DNA of 64,000 bases, taken from NCBI RefSeq assembly GCF_031456545.1, contig NZ_JAVDUV010000001.1, forward strand, positions 1,550,001-1,614,000. Direction: 5' to 3'. Under the pieces are notes generated by a model, which was not told the origin of the DNA, made no database searches, and saw nothing but the letters and a program-made list of their open reading frames with translations. Source of the DNA: Agromyces sp. 3263. Lineage in GTDB: Bacteria; Actinomycetota; Actinomycetes; Actinomycetales; Microbacteriaceae. Positions within the stretch are counted from its first letter, which is position 1, and each line of letters begins with the position of its first letter. Position numbers and translations under genes: made by a program. Below, one piece after another: positions 8,798 through 17,483 of this stretch.

Positions 8798-9925
8798 ATG
8801 ACCGCACACGCCGTTGTGGAGACGCCCGCCGAGGCGCCCGCCCCGCGCCGCCTCGCCGTGGAATCCGAAGCCCTGCTCGCCGGCGCCTTCGCCGCGGGCG
8901 TCACCGGCGTCGTCGCCGCCTTCCTGTTCGCCGGCGGCGTGTGGCCGCTCTGGGGCGGATTCTCCGTGGGGCTCGTCGCCGCCGTCGCGGTGCTGCTGGT
9001 CGGCATCGGCGCCGGTGCCGCGGGGTACTGGCGCTCGCGCAACCTGCCCGGGCAGGAGTGGCGGCACCGGCTGAAGCCGTGGAAGTTCTCCGTCGACGTC
9101 GCGACGGTCGCGGCCGTGCACGCCATCATCGGGTTCATCCTCACGATGGTGGTGTTCGTGATGCTGCAGCGCAGCTTCGAGGGCCTCGTCGTCGACGTGT
9201 GGACGTCGATCGGCGCCGTGGCCGTGGCATCCGGACTCGGCGGCTACTGGATCTACCTCTCCGTCTCGTCGATCACGACCCCGAAGCTCGCGATGCTGCT
9301 CATCGTGTTCATGGCGAGCGCGACCCTCGCGAGCATGGCGACGGCGCAGGACCCGCAGTGGTGGGAGTACCACTTCAGCCAGCTCGGCACGGCCGACGAC
9401 TTCTCGAGCTCGCTGTTCAATCTCGCCCTCATCATCGGCGGCGCGTTCGTCACGACGTTCGCCCTCTACGTCGACCGTGACCTCACGACTCTCGTGCGGC
9501 AGGGCCTGCTCGAGCGAGCCTCGGCGCCCCGATTCGTCTCAGTCGTGTTCATCGTCATGGGCATGCTGCTCGCGGGCGTCGGCCTCGTGCCCGTCAACGT
9601 GAGCACGCCGATCCACAACTTCTGCGCGGTCGGCATGTCGATCTCGTTCCTCGTGCTCCTCATCGGGGCGCCGTGGATCCTGCGCGGCATGCCGCGGCGG
9701 TTCTTCGTGTTCTGCTGGGGCGCCATCGCACTGCTGCTCGCCTCCGCCGTGCTGTTCGAGCCGCTCGGCTACTACAACCTCACCGCGTTCGAGCTCGCGG
9801 CGTTCTCGATCATCTTCGGCTGGATCTCGGTGTTCATCCGATTCGTCAGCGCGCTCACGGTCACCCGCGGGTTGGATGCCCCGGACGTCGGCGGCCTCGC
9901 GGCATCCGGCGTCGCCGACGCCTGA
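8798..9925 (+). CDS. DUF998-type integral membrane protein
   Basis: 375 residues with about nine hydrophobic segments, spaced as in the DUF998 family of bacterial membrane proteins of unknown function; the WWEYHFSQLGT stretch before a long TM is typical. There is no signal for transport or catalysis. The ATG is preceded by TACGAT (8786-8791) and a gap of exactly six bases, so the mRNA is probably leaderless. It is divergent from the LacI gene with an 83-base gap and convergent with the ThrE-like exporter. I cannot assign a substrate or partner. Confidence 0.72.
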   Translation: MTAHAVVETPAEAPAPRRLAVESEALLAGAFAAGVTGVVAAFLFAGGVWPLWGGFSVGLVAAVAVLLVGIGAGAAGYWRSRNLPGQEWRHRLKPWKFSVDVATVAAVHAIIGFILTMVVFVMLQRSFEGLVVDVWTSIGAVAVASGLGGYWIYLSVSSITTPKLAMLLIVFMASATLASMATAQDPQWWEYHFSQLGTADDFSSSLFNLALIIGGAFVTTFALYVDRDLTTLVRQGLLERASAPRFVSVVFIVMGMLLAGVGLVPVNVSTPIHNFCAVGMSISFLVLLIGAPWILRGMPRRFFVFCWGAIALLLASAVLFEPLGYYNLTAFELAAFSIIFGWISVFIRFVSALTVTRGLDAPDVGGLAASGVADA

Positions 9926-9937
9926 TCGGCGGGTCGC

Positions 9938-11302
9938 TCAGAGCACCGGCCGCTCCATGCGGTTGGACACGACCGACCCGGCGAGCACGCCCAGCGCGAT
10001 GGCCACCATCGTCGACAGCGTCGCCACGATCGAGTTCAGCCCATTCGTGTCGCCGGTGAGCAGGTCGGTCACGCCGACGAGTCCGAGCGCTCCCGGCACG
10101 AGGAGCCAGAACGCCGGCATGAAGCTCACGAGCGCCGCGGGTCCTCGCGGCTGTTGCGCGACCAGGGCCGTGACCGGCACCACGACGAGCGCGCCGACGA
10201 ACGCCGAGAGCACCCCGCCCACGAGAGCGGCACCGAGCACCTGGGCGGCGTACGCCATGGCGAGCACGAGGAGCATCCACAGGATCGATCGACGCGGTAC
10301 GCACTGGTGCACGGCGATGCCGACCCCGAAGAGGACCACCGCGATCCATGGCGCTGCAGGACCGAGCGCCTCGGGGTTCTCGGTGAAGTCGAAGTCGGGC
10401 ACTCCGGCGATCGCCCCCGCCGTGACGATGCCGGCGGCCAAGAGCACCAACTGCCAACCGCCCGCCGCGAGACGCCCTGCACCAGAGATCATCTGCCCCA
10501 TCGAGAGTTCGAGCGCCGCGGTGGTCAGGAGCACGCCGGGCAGGAGCACCACCAGCGGCGCGATGAGCGCGGCCAGGATCCCGGAGCCCAGCCCCGCCCG
10601 CAGCAGGAGGAACACGGCGAGCGCGACGACGAACGCCATCCCGACGGTGAGCAGCGCACCGTATCCGCTGGGGAGGCGCTCGGCGACGAGCAGGACCGTA
10701 CCGACGATGACGCCGAGTGCCGCCGAGAGCGCCACGCCGGTCCACGACGATCCGAGCAGCACGGCGAGGGCGGCGCAGAGCACCACGTAGCCGAGCACCC
10801 GCAGCACGCGGCCGTACGGCGGCGCCATCGCCCGGATGTCCTGAATGCGACGCACCGTGGAATCGGGACCGAGCACGCCCTTCCGTGCCGCGTCGACCGT
10901 GCGCTGCAGCTCGTCGACCTGCGCGAGCAGCAGGCGGCGCTCACCGCTCGTAATTGCCCCGGTGCGGTGATGACCCTCGCCTCGCGCGGAGACGAGCAGG
11001 GCCGTCGGGAACACGAGCACCTGGCTCGACGGGAGCCCATTGACCCTGGCGATGTCCTCGAGGGCACGTCGCACGGTGGTGCCCGAGAAGCCCGCGTCGA
11101 TCATCGCGTCGCCCACCGCCTCGGTCGCCGCGAGCGTGGCGGCGGAGTCGGGCTCGCCGTCGGGCATCACCGGGATCGAACCCGTCGTCACCGCCGACTC
11201 CGCGGTCGCGTCGATGTCACGCCGCCGCCCGCGAAGCGCCACCAGGATGACGATGCCGGCGAGCAGCACGGCGCCCGCGACGAGGAGTGAGACGTCGACC
11301 AT
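9938..11302 (-). CDS. ThrE-family threonine/serine exporter
   Basis: 454 residues. The N-terminal half has a cytosolic part with the AMIDAGFSGTTVRRALEDIA-like segment typical of ThrE (DUF1212) followed by five TM helices; the C-terminal half has a second set of five TM helices like ThrE_2, so both modules are in one chain as in the corynebacterial exporter. Predicted to export threonine, serine or small peptides. ATG at 11302 follows the stop of the upstream carrier gene by 11 bases, so the pair is an operon. An extra N-terminal TM (residues 5-25) precedes the cytosolic part. Substrate is inferred from family only. Confidence 0.82.
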   Translation of the reverse strand: MVDVSLLVAGAVLLAGIVILVALRGRRRDIDATAESAVTTGSIPVMPDGEPDSAATLAATEAVGDAMIDAGFSGTTVRRALEDIARVNGLPSSQVLVFPTALLVSARGEGHHRTGAITSGERRLLLAQVDELQRTVDAARKGVLGPDSTVRRIQDIRAMAPPYGRVLRVLGYVVLCAALAVLLGSSWTGVALSAALGVIVGTVLLVAERLPSGYGALLTVGMAFVVALAVFLLLRAGLGSGILAALIAPLVVLLPGVLLTTAALELSMGQMISGAGRLAAGGWQLVLLAAGIVTAGAIAGVPDFDFTENPEALGPAAPWIAVVLFGVGIAVHQCVPRRSILWMLLVLAMAYAAQVLGAALVGGVLSAFVGALVVVPVTALVAQQPRGPAALVSFMPAFWLLVPGALGLVGVTDLLTGDTNGLNSIVATLSTMVAIALGVLAGSVVSNRMERPVL

Positions 11303-11313
11303 GACCCCGCCCT

Positions 11314-12873
11314 TCAGAACGGCCAGACGAGCGGCACGTAGAACACGGCGACGAGCAGGAAGAGCAGCAGCAACGGGAGCCCGAGCTTCCAGTAGTCGCC
11401 GAACCGGTAGCCGCCCGGCTCGAGCACCATCGTGTTGGCCGGGGTGGCGACGGGCGTCAGGAAGGACGCCGCGCCCGACACGGTGAGCGCCATCATGAAC
11501 GGCAGCACCGAGACGTCGAGGTCGGCCGCGAGCACCGCCGCGATCGGCACCATGATCAGCACGGTGGCCGTGTTCGAGATGAGCTGGCCGAGCACCATGG
11601 TGAGCACGCACACGGCCGCGAGCGCGAGGTACGGCGACGCGTTCCCGATGACCCCGAGCAGGCCGCCGGCGATCACCTCGGCGGTGCCCGTCGTGATGAA
11701 CGCCGTCGACAGCGGGATCATCCCCGCGACCAGCACGACCGTGGTCCACGAGACGCTGCGGTACGCCTGCGTCGGCGTCACCACGCGGGTGAGCACCAGG
11801 GCGGATGCCGCGGCGAGTCCGGCGATCGCCGCCGGAACGATGCCCGTGGCGAGCAGCACCACCATCGCGGTGAGGATCACGATCGCGCGCTTCGCGCCCA
11901 CCCCGAGCGGCACGGAGCGCCGCACCCGCGCCGGATCGTCGACGACGAGCACGTCGGGCCCGGCCGTGTTGCGCTGCAGCTCCTCCCACCCGCCGCTGAG
12001 CAGCAGCGTGTCGCCCGCCCGCAGCGTCGTGTCGGTGCCGGTCAGGTCCTCGCCACCGCGCTGCACGGCGAGCACGACGAGGTCGCCGCTCGGCGTCGCC
12101 ATGCCCGGGAACAGGTGCAGGCCGATGAGCTCCGAGCGGGGGGCGACGACCACCTCGGTCACGCCGCGGCGCACGCCGATGAGCTCGGTGCCCTCTGGCA
12201 GCGCGTACTGCTCGCGCAGGGTCCGGGCGTGGGCGCTCACGTCCTGCGGGAGCGTCGTCGCCGAGCGCTCGGGCAGCAGCCGCCGGCCGAACAGCGCCAC
12301 GATCAGCAGCGTGCCGACGACGAGCGGGACGCCGACCAGCCCGAACTCGAAGAACCCGAACGGGCGAGCCCCGGCATCCGCTGCCGCCTCGCTCACGATG
12401 ATGTTCACCGGCGTGCCCGTGAGCGCCAGCAGCGAGCCGGCGTGCGCCGAGAACGCGAGCGGCATGAGCATCTGCGACGGCGCGAGGCCCGCGCGCGTGG
12501 CGACCACGACGACCACGGGGATGAGCGCCGCGACGGCGCCGTTCACGCTGATCAGCGCCGTGACGCCCGCGACGAGCAGGCATACGACCAGCAGCAGCCG
12601 GGTGCGCTTCGTTCCCGCCCGCCCGATCACCTGGCGGCCGGCCCACGCCGTGACCCCCGTCGAATCGAGCGACTCGCTCACGATGAAGAGCGTCGCGATG
12701 AACACCACCGTGGGGTCGCCGAAGCCGGCGAGCGCCTGCCCGAGGTCGAGGATCCCGGTGAGCCAGAGCGCCACGGCCACGCCGATCGCGACGATGCCCA
12801 GCGGCACCCGGTTCGACATGAACGCCACGATGGCGAGCGCGAGGATGACCAGCGTGGTCGCCACGGGATCCAT
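11314..12873 (-). CDS. SLC13/DASS-type anion transporter with internal TrkA-C domain
   Basis: 519 residues, about 11 TM helices in two repeats. The paired motifs TGTPVN (around 153-158) and TPVATPANTMV (near 480) are those of the divalent anion:Na+ symporter group. A soluble TrkA-C (RCK_C) domain sits between the repeats at about 225-300 (ELIGVRRGVTEVVVAPRSEL, then LRAGDTLLLSGG), a ligand-sensing module found in many bacterial members. Substrate could be a dicarboxylate, sulfate or another anion. A TAGCCT box lies six bases before the ATG, so the mRNA is probably leaderless. Next gene down is a ThrE exporter, 11 bases away. Confidence 0.85.
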   Translation of the reverse strand: MDPVATTLVILALAIVAFMSNRVPLGIVAIGVAVALWLTGILDLGQALAGFGDPTVVFIATLFIVSESLDSTGVTAWAGRQVIGRAGTKRTRLLLVVCLLVAGVTALISVNGAVAALIPVVVVVATRAGLAPSQMLMPLAFSAHAGSLLALTGTPVNIIVSEAAADAGARPFGFFEFGLVGVPLVVGTLLIVALFGRRLLPERSATTLPQDVSAHARTLREQYALPEGTELIGVRRGVTEVVVAPRSELIGLHLFPGMATPSGDLVVLAVQRGGEDLTGTDTTLRAGDTLLLSGGWEELQRNTAGPDVLVVDDPARVRRSVPLGVGAKRAIVILTAMVVLLATGIVPAAIAGLAAASALVLTRVVTPTQAYRSVSWTTVVLVAGMIPLSTAFITTGTAEVIAGGLLGVIGNASPYLALAAVCVLTMVLGQLISNTATVLIMVPIAAVLAADLDVSVLPFMMALTVSGAASFLTPVATPANTMVLEPGGYRFGDYWKLGLPLLLLFLLVAVFYVPLVWPF

Positions 12874-12983
12874 GGGCTCAGGCTAGTGGGCTGCGGGTGG
12901 CGCTGTCCTTCGGCCGTCCGACGGTCCTACAGTGAGATCGACGGGATGCGGCAGCGCATCCTCTCTGCCGACTGGGGGCACGC

Positions 12984-14741
12984 ATGAGCGGGGCAAGGGA
13001 ATCGACGACCACAGGCGGTGCCGCGACGACCGCCGACGGGAGCGGCCGAGCGGCGGCATCCGCATCGTGGCTGCCGCTCATCGTGGTGGTGCTCACCCAG
13101 ATCCAGGCGTCGTTCGCCGTGAACGCGCTGACCGTGTCGATGGCCGGCATCACGACCGACCTCGACACTCCCGCCACCTCGGTGGGCACGGCGATCACCG
13201 CCGGCACGTTCGCGATGGCGGCGTTCATCCTGCTCGGCGCGAAGATCGGCTCGCGCTTCGGCAGCCGCGGGGTGTTCCAGATCGCCGTCGCGATCCACGG
13301 GCTCGCGATGCTCGGCGTGGCGCTGAGCGTGAGCCCCGCGATGCTCTTCATCGCACAGGCGTCCTCGGGTGCCGTGATCGCGCTCATCGCCCCGGCCCTC
13401 GTCGTCTTCATCGCGACGAACTACCACGGCGCACAGCAGGCGCGCGCGATCGGATTCCTCGCCGCGGCCATTCCCGCGGCTGGAGTGCTCGCCCTCCTCC
13501 TCGCCGGCTGGTTCGCCACCACGATCGGCTGGCGCTGGTCGTTCGCGCTCATGGTCGCCCTCGCCGCGATCAACCTGTTGCTCAGCTTCCGCCTGAAGAA
13601 GGTGCCCGCCCAGCCCGGACTCACCATCGACTGGACCGGCGCGATCCTCGCCGCCATCGGCATCATCCTGCTCAGCTTCGGGTTCAGCGGGCTCGCCACG
13701 TGGGGCCTCTGGCTGGCGACGCCGCAGGCGCCCTTCGACGTGCTCGGACTCTCGCCGGCGCCGCTGCTGATCATCGCGGGGCTCATCGTCGGGCAGGCGT
13801 TCTTCGCCTGGCTCCGCCGTCGCGGACGCGAGGACAAGCCGCGCATCTTCGACCTCCGGGTGCTCGCCACCGGCTCGGAGCGCGCCGTCACGGCGTGCAT
13901 GGCGACGATGCTCTTCGTCGGCACGGCCGCGAACTTCCTCATCCCGCTCTACATCCAGGTGGTGCAGGGCCGGTCGAGCATCGAGACGTCGTTCTCGATC
14001 ATCCCCTACACCCTGTCGATCTTCCTGGCCTCGACGTTCGTCGCCTACCTCTACGACCGGTACACGCCGCGCGTGCTCGCGACCGCCGGGTTCATCGTCG
14101 TGGCATCCGCGCTCACCCTGCTCGCCTTCACGGTGCGGGGTGAATGGAGCCAGGGCTTCGTGGTCGCCGGGCTCATCCTGCTCGGCCTCGGGCAGGGCGC
14201 GATCGTCGCCCTCGTGTTCAACACGCTGCTCTCGGCGGCGCCCAAGCAGCTCGCGGGCGACGTCGGCGCCTGGCGCGGGCTCGTGCACAACCTCTCGGGC
14301 AGCGTCGGCATCGCCGTCGCCAGCGCGTTCGCGGTGGGCATGCTCTCGGCACTGCTGCTCTCGGGGGCGCAGGAGCACCCCGAGATCTCCGACGAGCTCA
14401 TCGCGCAGGTGAACATCAACGAGGCGAACTTCCTCACGAACGAGCAGCTCGCCGACGTGCTCGGCAGCCGTGCCAGCGGACCCGAGCTCGACGCCGCGAT
14501 CGCCGTGAACGCCCGGGCGCGGCTCGAGGCGCTGAAGATCTCGCTGCTCGGCCTCGCCGCGATCTCGCTGCTCGCGATCGTGCCCGCGACGCGCATGCCC
14601 GGGCGCCGCCGGGGCGACCTGCCCGAGAAGCTCGAACCCGACGATGGCGACGACATCGACGACGTGGCCGACGACGAGTTCGAACGCACCCACGACCCAG
14701 CACTCGATCCCGCACTCGACCAGAAGGAGACGCACGCGTGA
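12984..14741 (+). CDS. MFS exporter, DHA2-like (14 TM)
   Basis: 585 residues with about 14 hydrophobic segments. The GAKIGSRFGSRGVFQ loop matches MFS motif A and the length fits drug:H+ antiporter family 2. The cytosolic tail is strongly acidic (residues 540-585). The stop overlaps the GTG of the aminopeptidase gene (GTGA), so the two are translationally coupled, an unusual pairing that might link peptide or antibiotic export with peptide cleavage (inference). A TACAGT box at about 12927 could be its -10. Substrate unknown. Confidence 0.85.
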   Translation: MSGARESTTTGGAATTADGSGRAAASASWLPLIVVVLTQIQASFAVNALTVSMAGITTDLDTPATSVGTAITAGTFAMAAFILLGAKIGSRFGSRGVFQIAVAIHGLAMLGVALSVSPAMLFIAQASSGAVIALIAPALVVFIATNYHGAQQARAIGFLAAAIPAAGVLALLLAGWFATTIGWRWSFALMVALAAINLLLSFRLKKVPAQPGLTIDWTGAILAAIGIILLSFGFSGLATWGLWLATPQAPFDVLGLSPAPLLIIAGLIVGQAFFAWLRRRGREDKPRIFDLRVLATGSERAVTACMATMLFVGTAANFLIPLYIQVVQGRSSIETSFSIIPYTLSIFLASTFVAYLYDRYTPRVLATAGFIVVASALTLLAFTVRGEWSQGFVVAGLILLGLGQGAIVALVFNTLLSAAPKQLAGDVGAWRGLVHNLSGSVGIAVASAFAVGMLSALLLSGAQEHPEISDELIAQVNINEANFLTNEQLADVLGSRASGPELDAAIAVNARARLEALKISLLGLAAISLLAIVPATRMPGRRRGDLPEKLEPDDGDDIDDVADDEFERTHDPALDPALDQKETHA

Positions 14742-16255
14742 CGCGCAATCCGGTCAAGCTCATCCCCGCCGACTTCTCGGCCACCCCGTCGCTCGATTCT
14801 GTGCCAGAGGTGGCCGTGGTCGCCGAGCTCGGCGAGCAGCACGTCGACGCCATCGGCGTGCTCGTGACGAGCGACGGCACGCTGCCCGAGGGCATCGACC
14901 TCGACCGCGAGGCGCAGTCCTTCGCCGGGTTCGACGCGAAGCCCGGCACCACGCTCGCGCTGCCGCATGCGAGCCGCCCGCTCATCGTGCTCGTCGGCGC
15001 CGGGCCGACGGGCGAGCTCGATCTCGCCGGCCTCCGCAACGCGGCGGCGGCCTTCGCGCGCGCCACCTCCCGGTTCGGCCGCATCGCGCTGCGCGTGCCG
15101 TCGATCGGCTCGGCGGATGCCGCGGACGCCGCTCAGGCGCTCGCGGAGGGCGCGATCCTCGCCCGCTACCGATACCGCGAGCTGCAGCGGAAGCCCAAGG
15201 ACAGGCCGCTCGAGCGCGTCGAGCTGCTCCTCGACGGGGCCGACCGCGCCGCGGCATCCGCCGGCGCCGAGCACGGCGTCGTCACCGCCCGCGCCGCGAA
15301 CATCTCCCGCGACCTCGCGAACACGCCACCCGGACACCTCACCGCCACCGACATCGCCGACGTCGCGGTCGCACTCGGTGCGCGGTTCGGCTTCGAGGTC
15401 GAGGTGTTCGACCGCCAGCAGCTCATCGACCTCGGCTGCGGCGGCCTCCTCGGCGTGAACTCGGGCAGCGCGGAGGAGCCGCGCATGGTCAAGCTGCGCT
15501 ACACGCCTCCCGGGGACTCGAGCGGGCACGTGGGCCTCGTCGGCAAGGGCATCATGTACGACTCCGGCGGCATCAGCCTGAAGCCGTCCGACCCGATGCA
15601 CCTGCTCATGAAGATGGACATGGGCGGTGCGGCATCCGTGCTCGCGGCGTTCACCGCGCTGCGCGCGCTCGACGCGACGGCGACGGTGACCGGGTGGCTG
15701 ATGTGCACCGACAACATGCCGTCGGGCTCGGCCTACAAGCTCGGCGACGTGCTCACCGCGCGCGGCGGCACGACCGTCGAGGTGAAGAACACCGACGCCG
15801 AGGGCCGGCTCGTGATGATGGACGCGCTCGCGCTCGCGAACGAGGACGGCGTCGACGCGATCATCGACATCGCCACGCTCACCGGGGCGGCGCTCATGGC
15901 CCTCGGCCCGTCGCTCGCCGCCGTCATCGGCAACGACCCCACCACCATCGGGCTCGTGAAGGCCGCGGCGGCCGCGACCGACGAACCGGTGTGGGAACTG
16001 CCGCTCGAGCGCAAGTACCGCAAGCAGCTCGACTCCGACGTCGCCGACCTCTCGAACCTCGGCGGCCCCTACGCCGGCGCGACCACGGCGGCCCTGTTCC
16101 TGGCCGAGTTCGTCGGCGAGACGCCGTGGGCGCACCTCGACATCGCGGGCACCATGCAGTCGGATGCCGACGACGCCTGGCGCTCGAAGGGCGCCACCGG
16201 GTACGGCGCCCGCCTGCTCATCGACGTGGCGCGGGGGTTCCAGCCGGCGAAGTAG
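14738..16255 (+). CDS. pepA: Leucyl aminopeptidase (M17)
   Basis: 505 residues. Cytosolic metallo-exopeptidase that removes N-terminal residues from peptides. The catalytic C-terminal domain has VGKGIMYDSGGISLKP, where most members have GKGITFDSGG, and the family signature NTDAEGR at 351-357 with the metal-binding Asp and Glu; a less conserved N-terminal domain precedes it. GTG at 14738 is chosen because GAAGGAGA lies 8 bases upstream and it overlaps the previous stop by GTGA. The neighbour is a DHA2 exporter. Family members in actinobacteria also serve as DNA-binding proteins elsewhere, but nothing here shows that. Confidence 0.92.
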   Translation: MTRNPVKLIPADFSATPSLDSVPEVAVVAELGEQHVDAIGVLVTSDGTLPEGIDLDREAQSFAGFDAKPGTTLALPHASRPLIVLVGAGPTGELDLAGLRNAAAAFARATSRFGRIALRVPSIGSADAADAAQALAEGAILARYRYRELQRKPKDRPLERVELLLDGADRAAASAGAEHGVVTARAANISRDLANTPPGHLTATDIADVAVALGARFGFEVEVFDRQQLIDLGCGGLLGVNSGSAEEPRMVKLRYTPPGDSSGHVGLVGKGIMYDSGGISLKPSDPMHLLMKMDMGGAASVLAAFTALRALDATATVTGWLMCTDNMPSGSAYKLGDVLTARGGTTVEVKNTDAEGRLVMMDALALANEDGVDAIIDIATLTGAALMALGPSLAAVIGNDPTTIGLVKAAAAATDEPVWELPLERKYRKQLDSDVADLSNLGGPYAGATTAALFLAEFVGETPWAHLDIAGTMQSDADDAWRSKGATGYGARLLIDVARGFQPAK

Positions 16256-16267
16256 CGGACGGGTTCG

Positions 16268-17311
16268 TCAGTCGGATGCCGCGTGAGGCTCGGACTCGTC
16301 GGGCTGCTCGAGCTCGGAGAGCTCGAGGCTGATCAGCTCGGCGCCTGCGGCACTGAACCGTCGCAGGGACTGCTGGATCACGGCGTCGGCCGCCGTCGAC
16401 GTGCAGCCGAGCAACTGCTGCACCGCGACGCGCGCGGCGTCATCGGATGCGGCGGCGAGGACGACATCGACGACGGCATGGAGTCGTTCGCGCGCGGCCA
16501 TCAGCGCGCGAAGCATCTCGAGCCGCTCCGCCATCACGTCCTCTGGGCTCCGGACACGGGATACGCGATGCCGGTCACCGAGTCGGGAGCGGCGCCGCTC
16601 GATCTCCGCCTCGGTGACCATCACCGTGAGCGGTGCATCCGCGCGAACCCCGAGGCCCAGCAGCGCCACGTGCAGTTCGTGTGGTCCGGGCTCGAGGTCG
16701 CTCCACGTTCCCTCATCGATGGTGACCCGAATGCGGGCGTATTCGCCCGGATCGAGCGGCAGCGCTGCAGCCAACCCGCCGACGATGATGAGCGAGGCGT
16801 CACCGGCCGGCGGGTCCCCGGGCAGGCGGAGCATACCGGCGGCGTGGAACGTCTCGGGACGGGGCCACGCCTGAGTGGCGACGCCTTCGGGCCGCCACGG
16901 CTGGTCGCCGTCGTTCACCACGTCGATCACGACCCGCTCGATGTCGCCCTCGTACGCCGCGCTCGGCCAGCGGAGCCTGAGGCCTCGCCGTCGCTCGGCG
17001 CGGCTGGCTCGGAGCGGCACCGGCTCGGGAAGCACCTTCGCCCGGCCCTTGCCATCGCCGTGGGGCGCCGATGAGACCTCCGCAACCCACCAGGTCTGCC
17101 GTGCATCGTCGGCGGGGGCCGCCAGAACGACGCCCGCGGGTTCGGCGGTTCGGAGCTGCCGCCAACCTCGCTCAGGAGCGGCGGGTACCGCGTCCGCCGT
17201 CTCCGCCTCGAGTTCGGCGAGCAACGCTCCGAGATCGACGCCAACCTCGTCGAGGGTCGCGGGGTCGATGGCGGCGTCGCCGATTCGGGGCCAGTCATCC
17301 CACGCATCCAT
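16268..17311 (-). CDS. Protein of unknown function with GyrA/ParC-like helical C-terminus
   Basis: 347 residues. I do not recognise the N-terminal 250 residues; they are mainly beta-rich with an acidic start. The C-terminal 80 residues (AERLEMLRALMAARERLHAVV, then AVIQQSLRRFSAAG) resemble the alpha-helical segment of GyrA/ParC that reads RxxILEGLxxAxxNIDEVI and QAxAILxxxLxxL, without any of the topoisomerase catalytic region. ATG at 17311 is chosen because a CACGCT box lies 7 bases before it; a longer in-frame start adds a Cys-rich extension with no support. It ends convergently with pepA. A remnant or adaptor derived from a topoisomerase helix bundle is possible; confidence in that link is moderate. 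Confidence 0.6.
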   Translation of the reverse strand: MDAWDDWPRIGDAAIDPATLDEVGVDLGALLAELEAETADAVPAAPERGWRQLRTAEPAGVVLAAPADDARQTWWVAEVSSAPHGDGKGRAKVLPEPVPLRASRAERRRGLRLRWPSAAYEGDIERVVIDVVNDGDQPWRPEGVATQAWPRPETFHAAGMLRLPGDPPAGDASLIIVGGLAAALPLDPGEYARIRVTIDEGTWSDLEPGPHELHVALLGLGVRADAPLTVMVTEAEIERRRSRLGDRHRVSRVRSPEDVMAERLEMLRALMAARERLHAVVDVVLAAASDDAARVAVQQLLGCTSTAADAVIQQSLRRFSAAGAELISLELSELEQPDESEPHAASD

Positions 17312-17359
17312 GAGCGCCAGCGTGCCACACCGGAAGGCGGGGCACGTCCCCCAGTGGCG

Positions 17360-17379
17360 GGGACACACGGCGGTGTCCC
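17360..17379. other. Short inverted repeat upstream of the GyrA-like-tail gene
   Basis: GGGACAC and GTGTCCC, seven paired bases around a six-base loop, in the 172-base gap between the LuxR gene end and the start of the preceding hypothetical gene. It could be an operator or part of a terminator for the LuxR-type gene. The rest of the gap is very G+C-rich with nested GCGGCCGCG repeats and nothing clear. Confidence 0.3.
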
Positions 17380-17483
17380 TTCCCCGGCCGCGCCCATCCG
17401 TCGCATGGCGCAGCGCGGCGCCGCCGGGGCGGCGGCCGCGTCGCGCGGGGCGGGGCAGCGGCCGCGCCGCGCGCCGCCGCGGG

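Noticed and set aside
11303..12646. An N-terminal extension making the ThrE gene 902 residues long
   Set aside because: The added part is an Arg-rich out-of-frame reading of the SLC13 gene; the ATG at 11302 begins the real domain.
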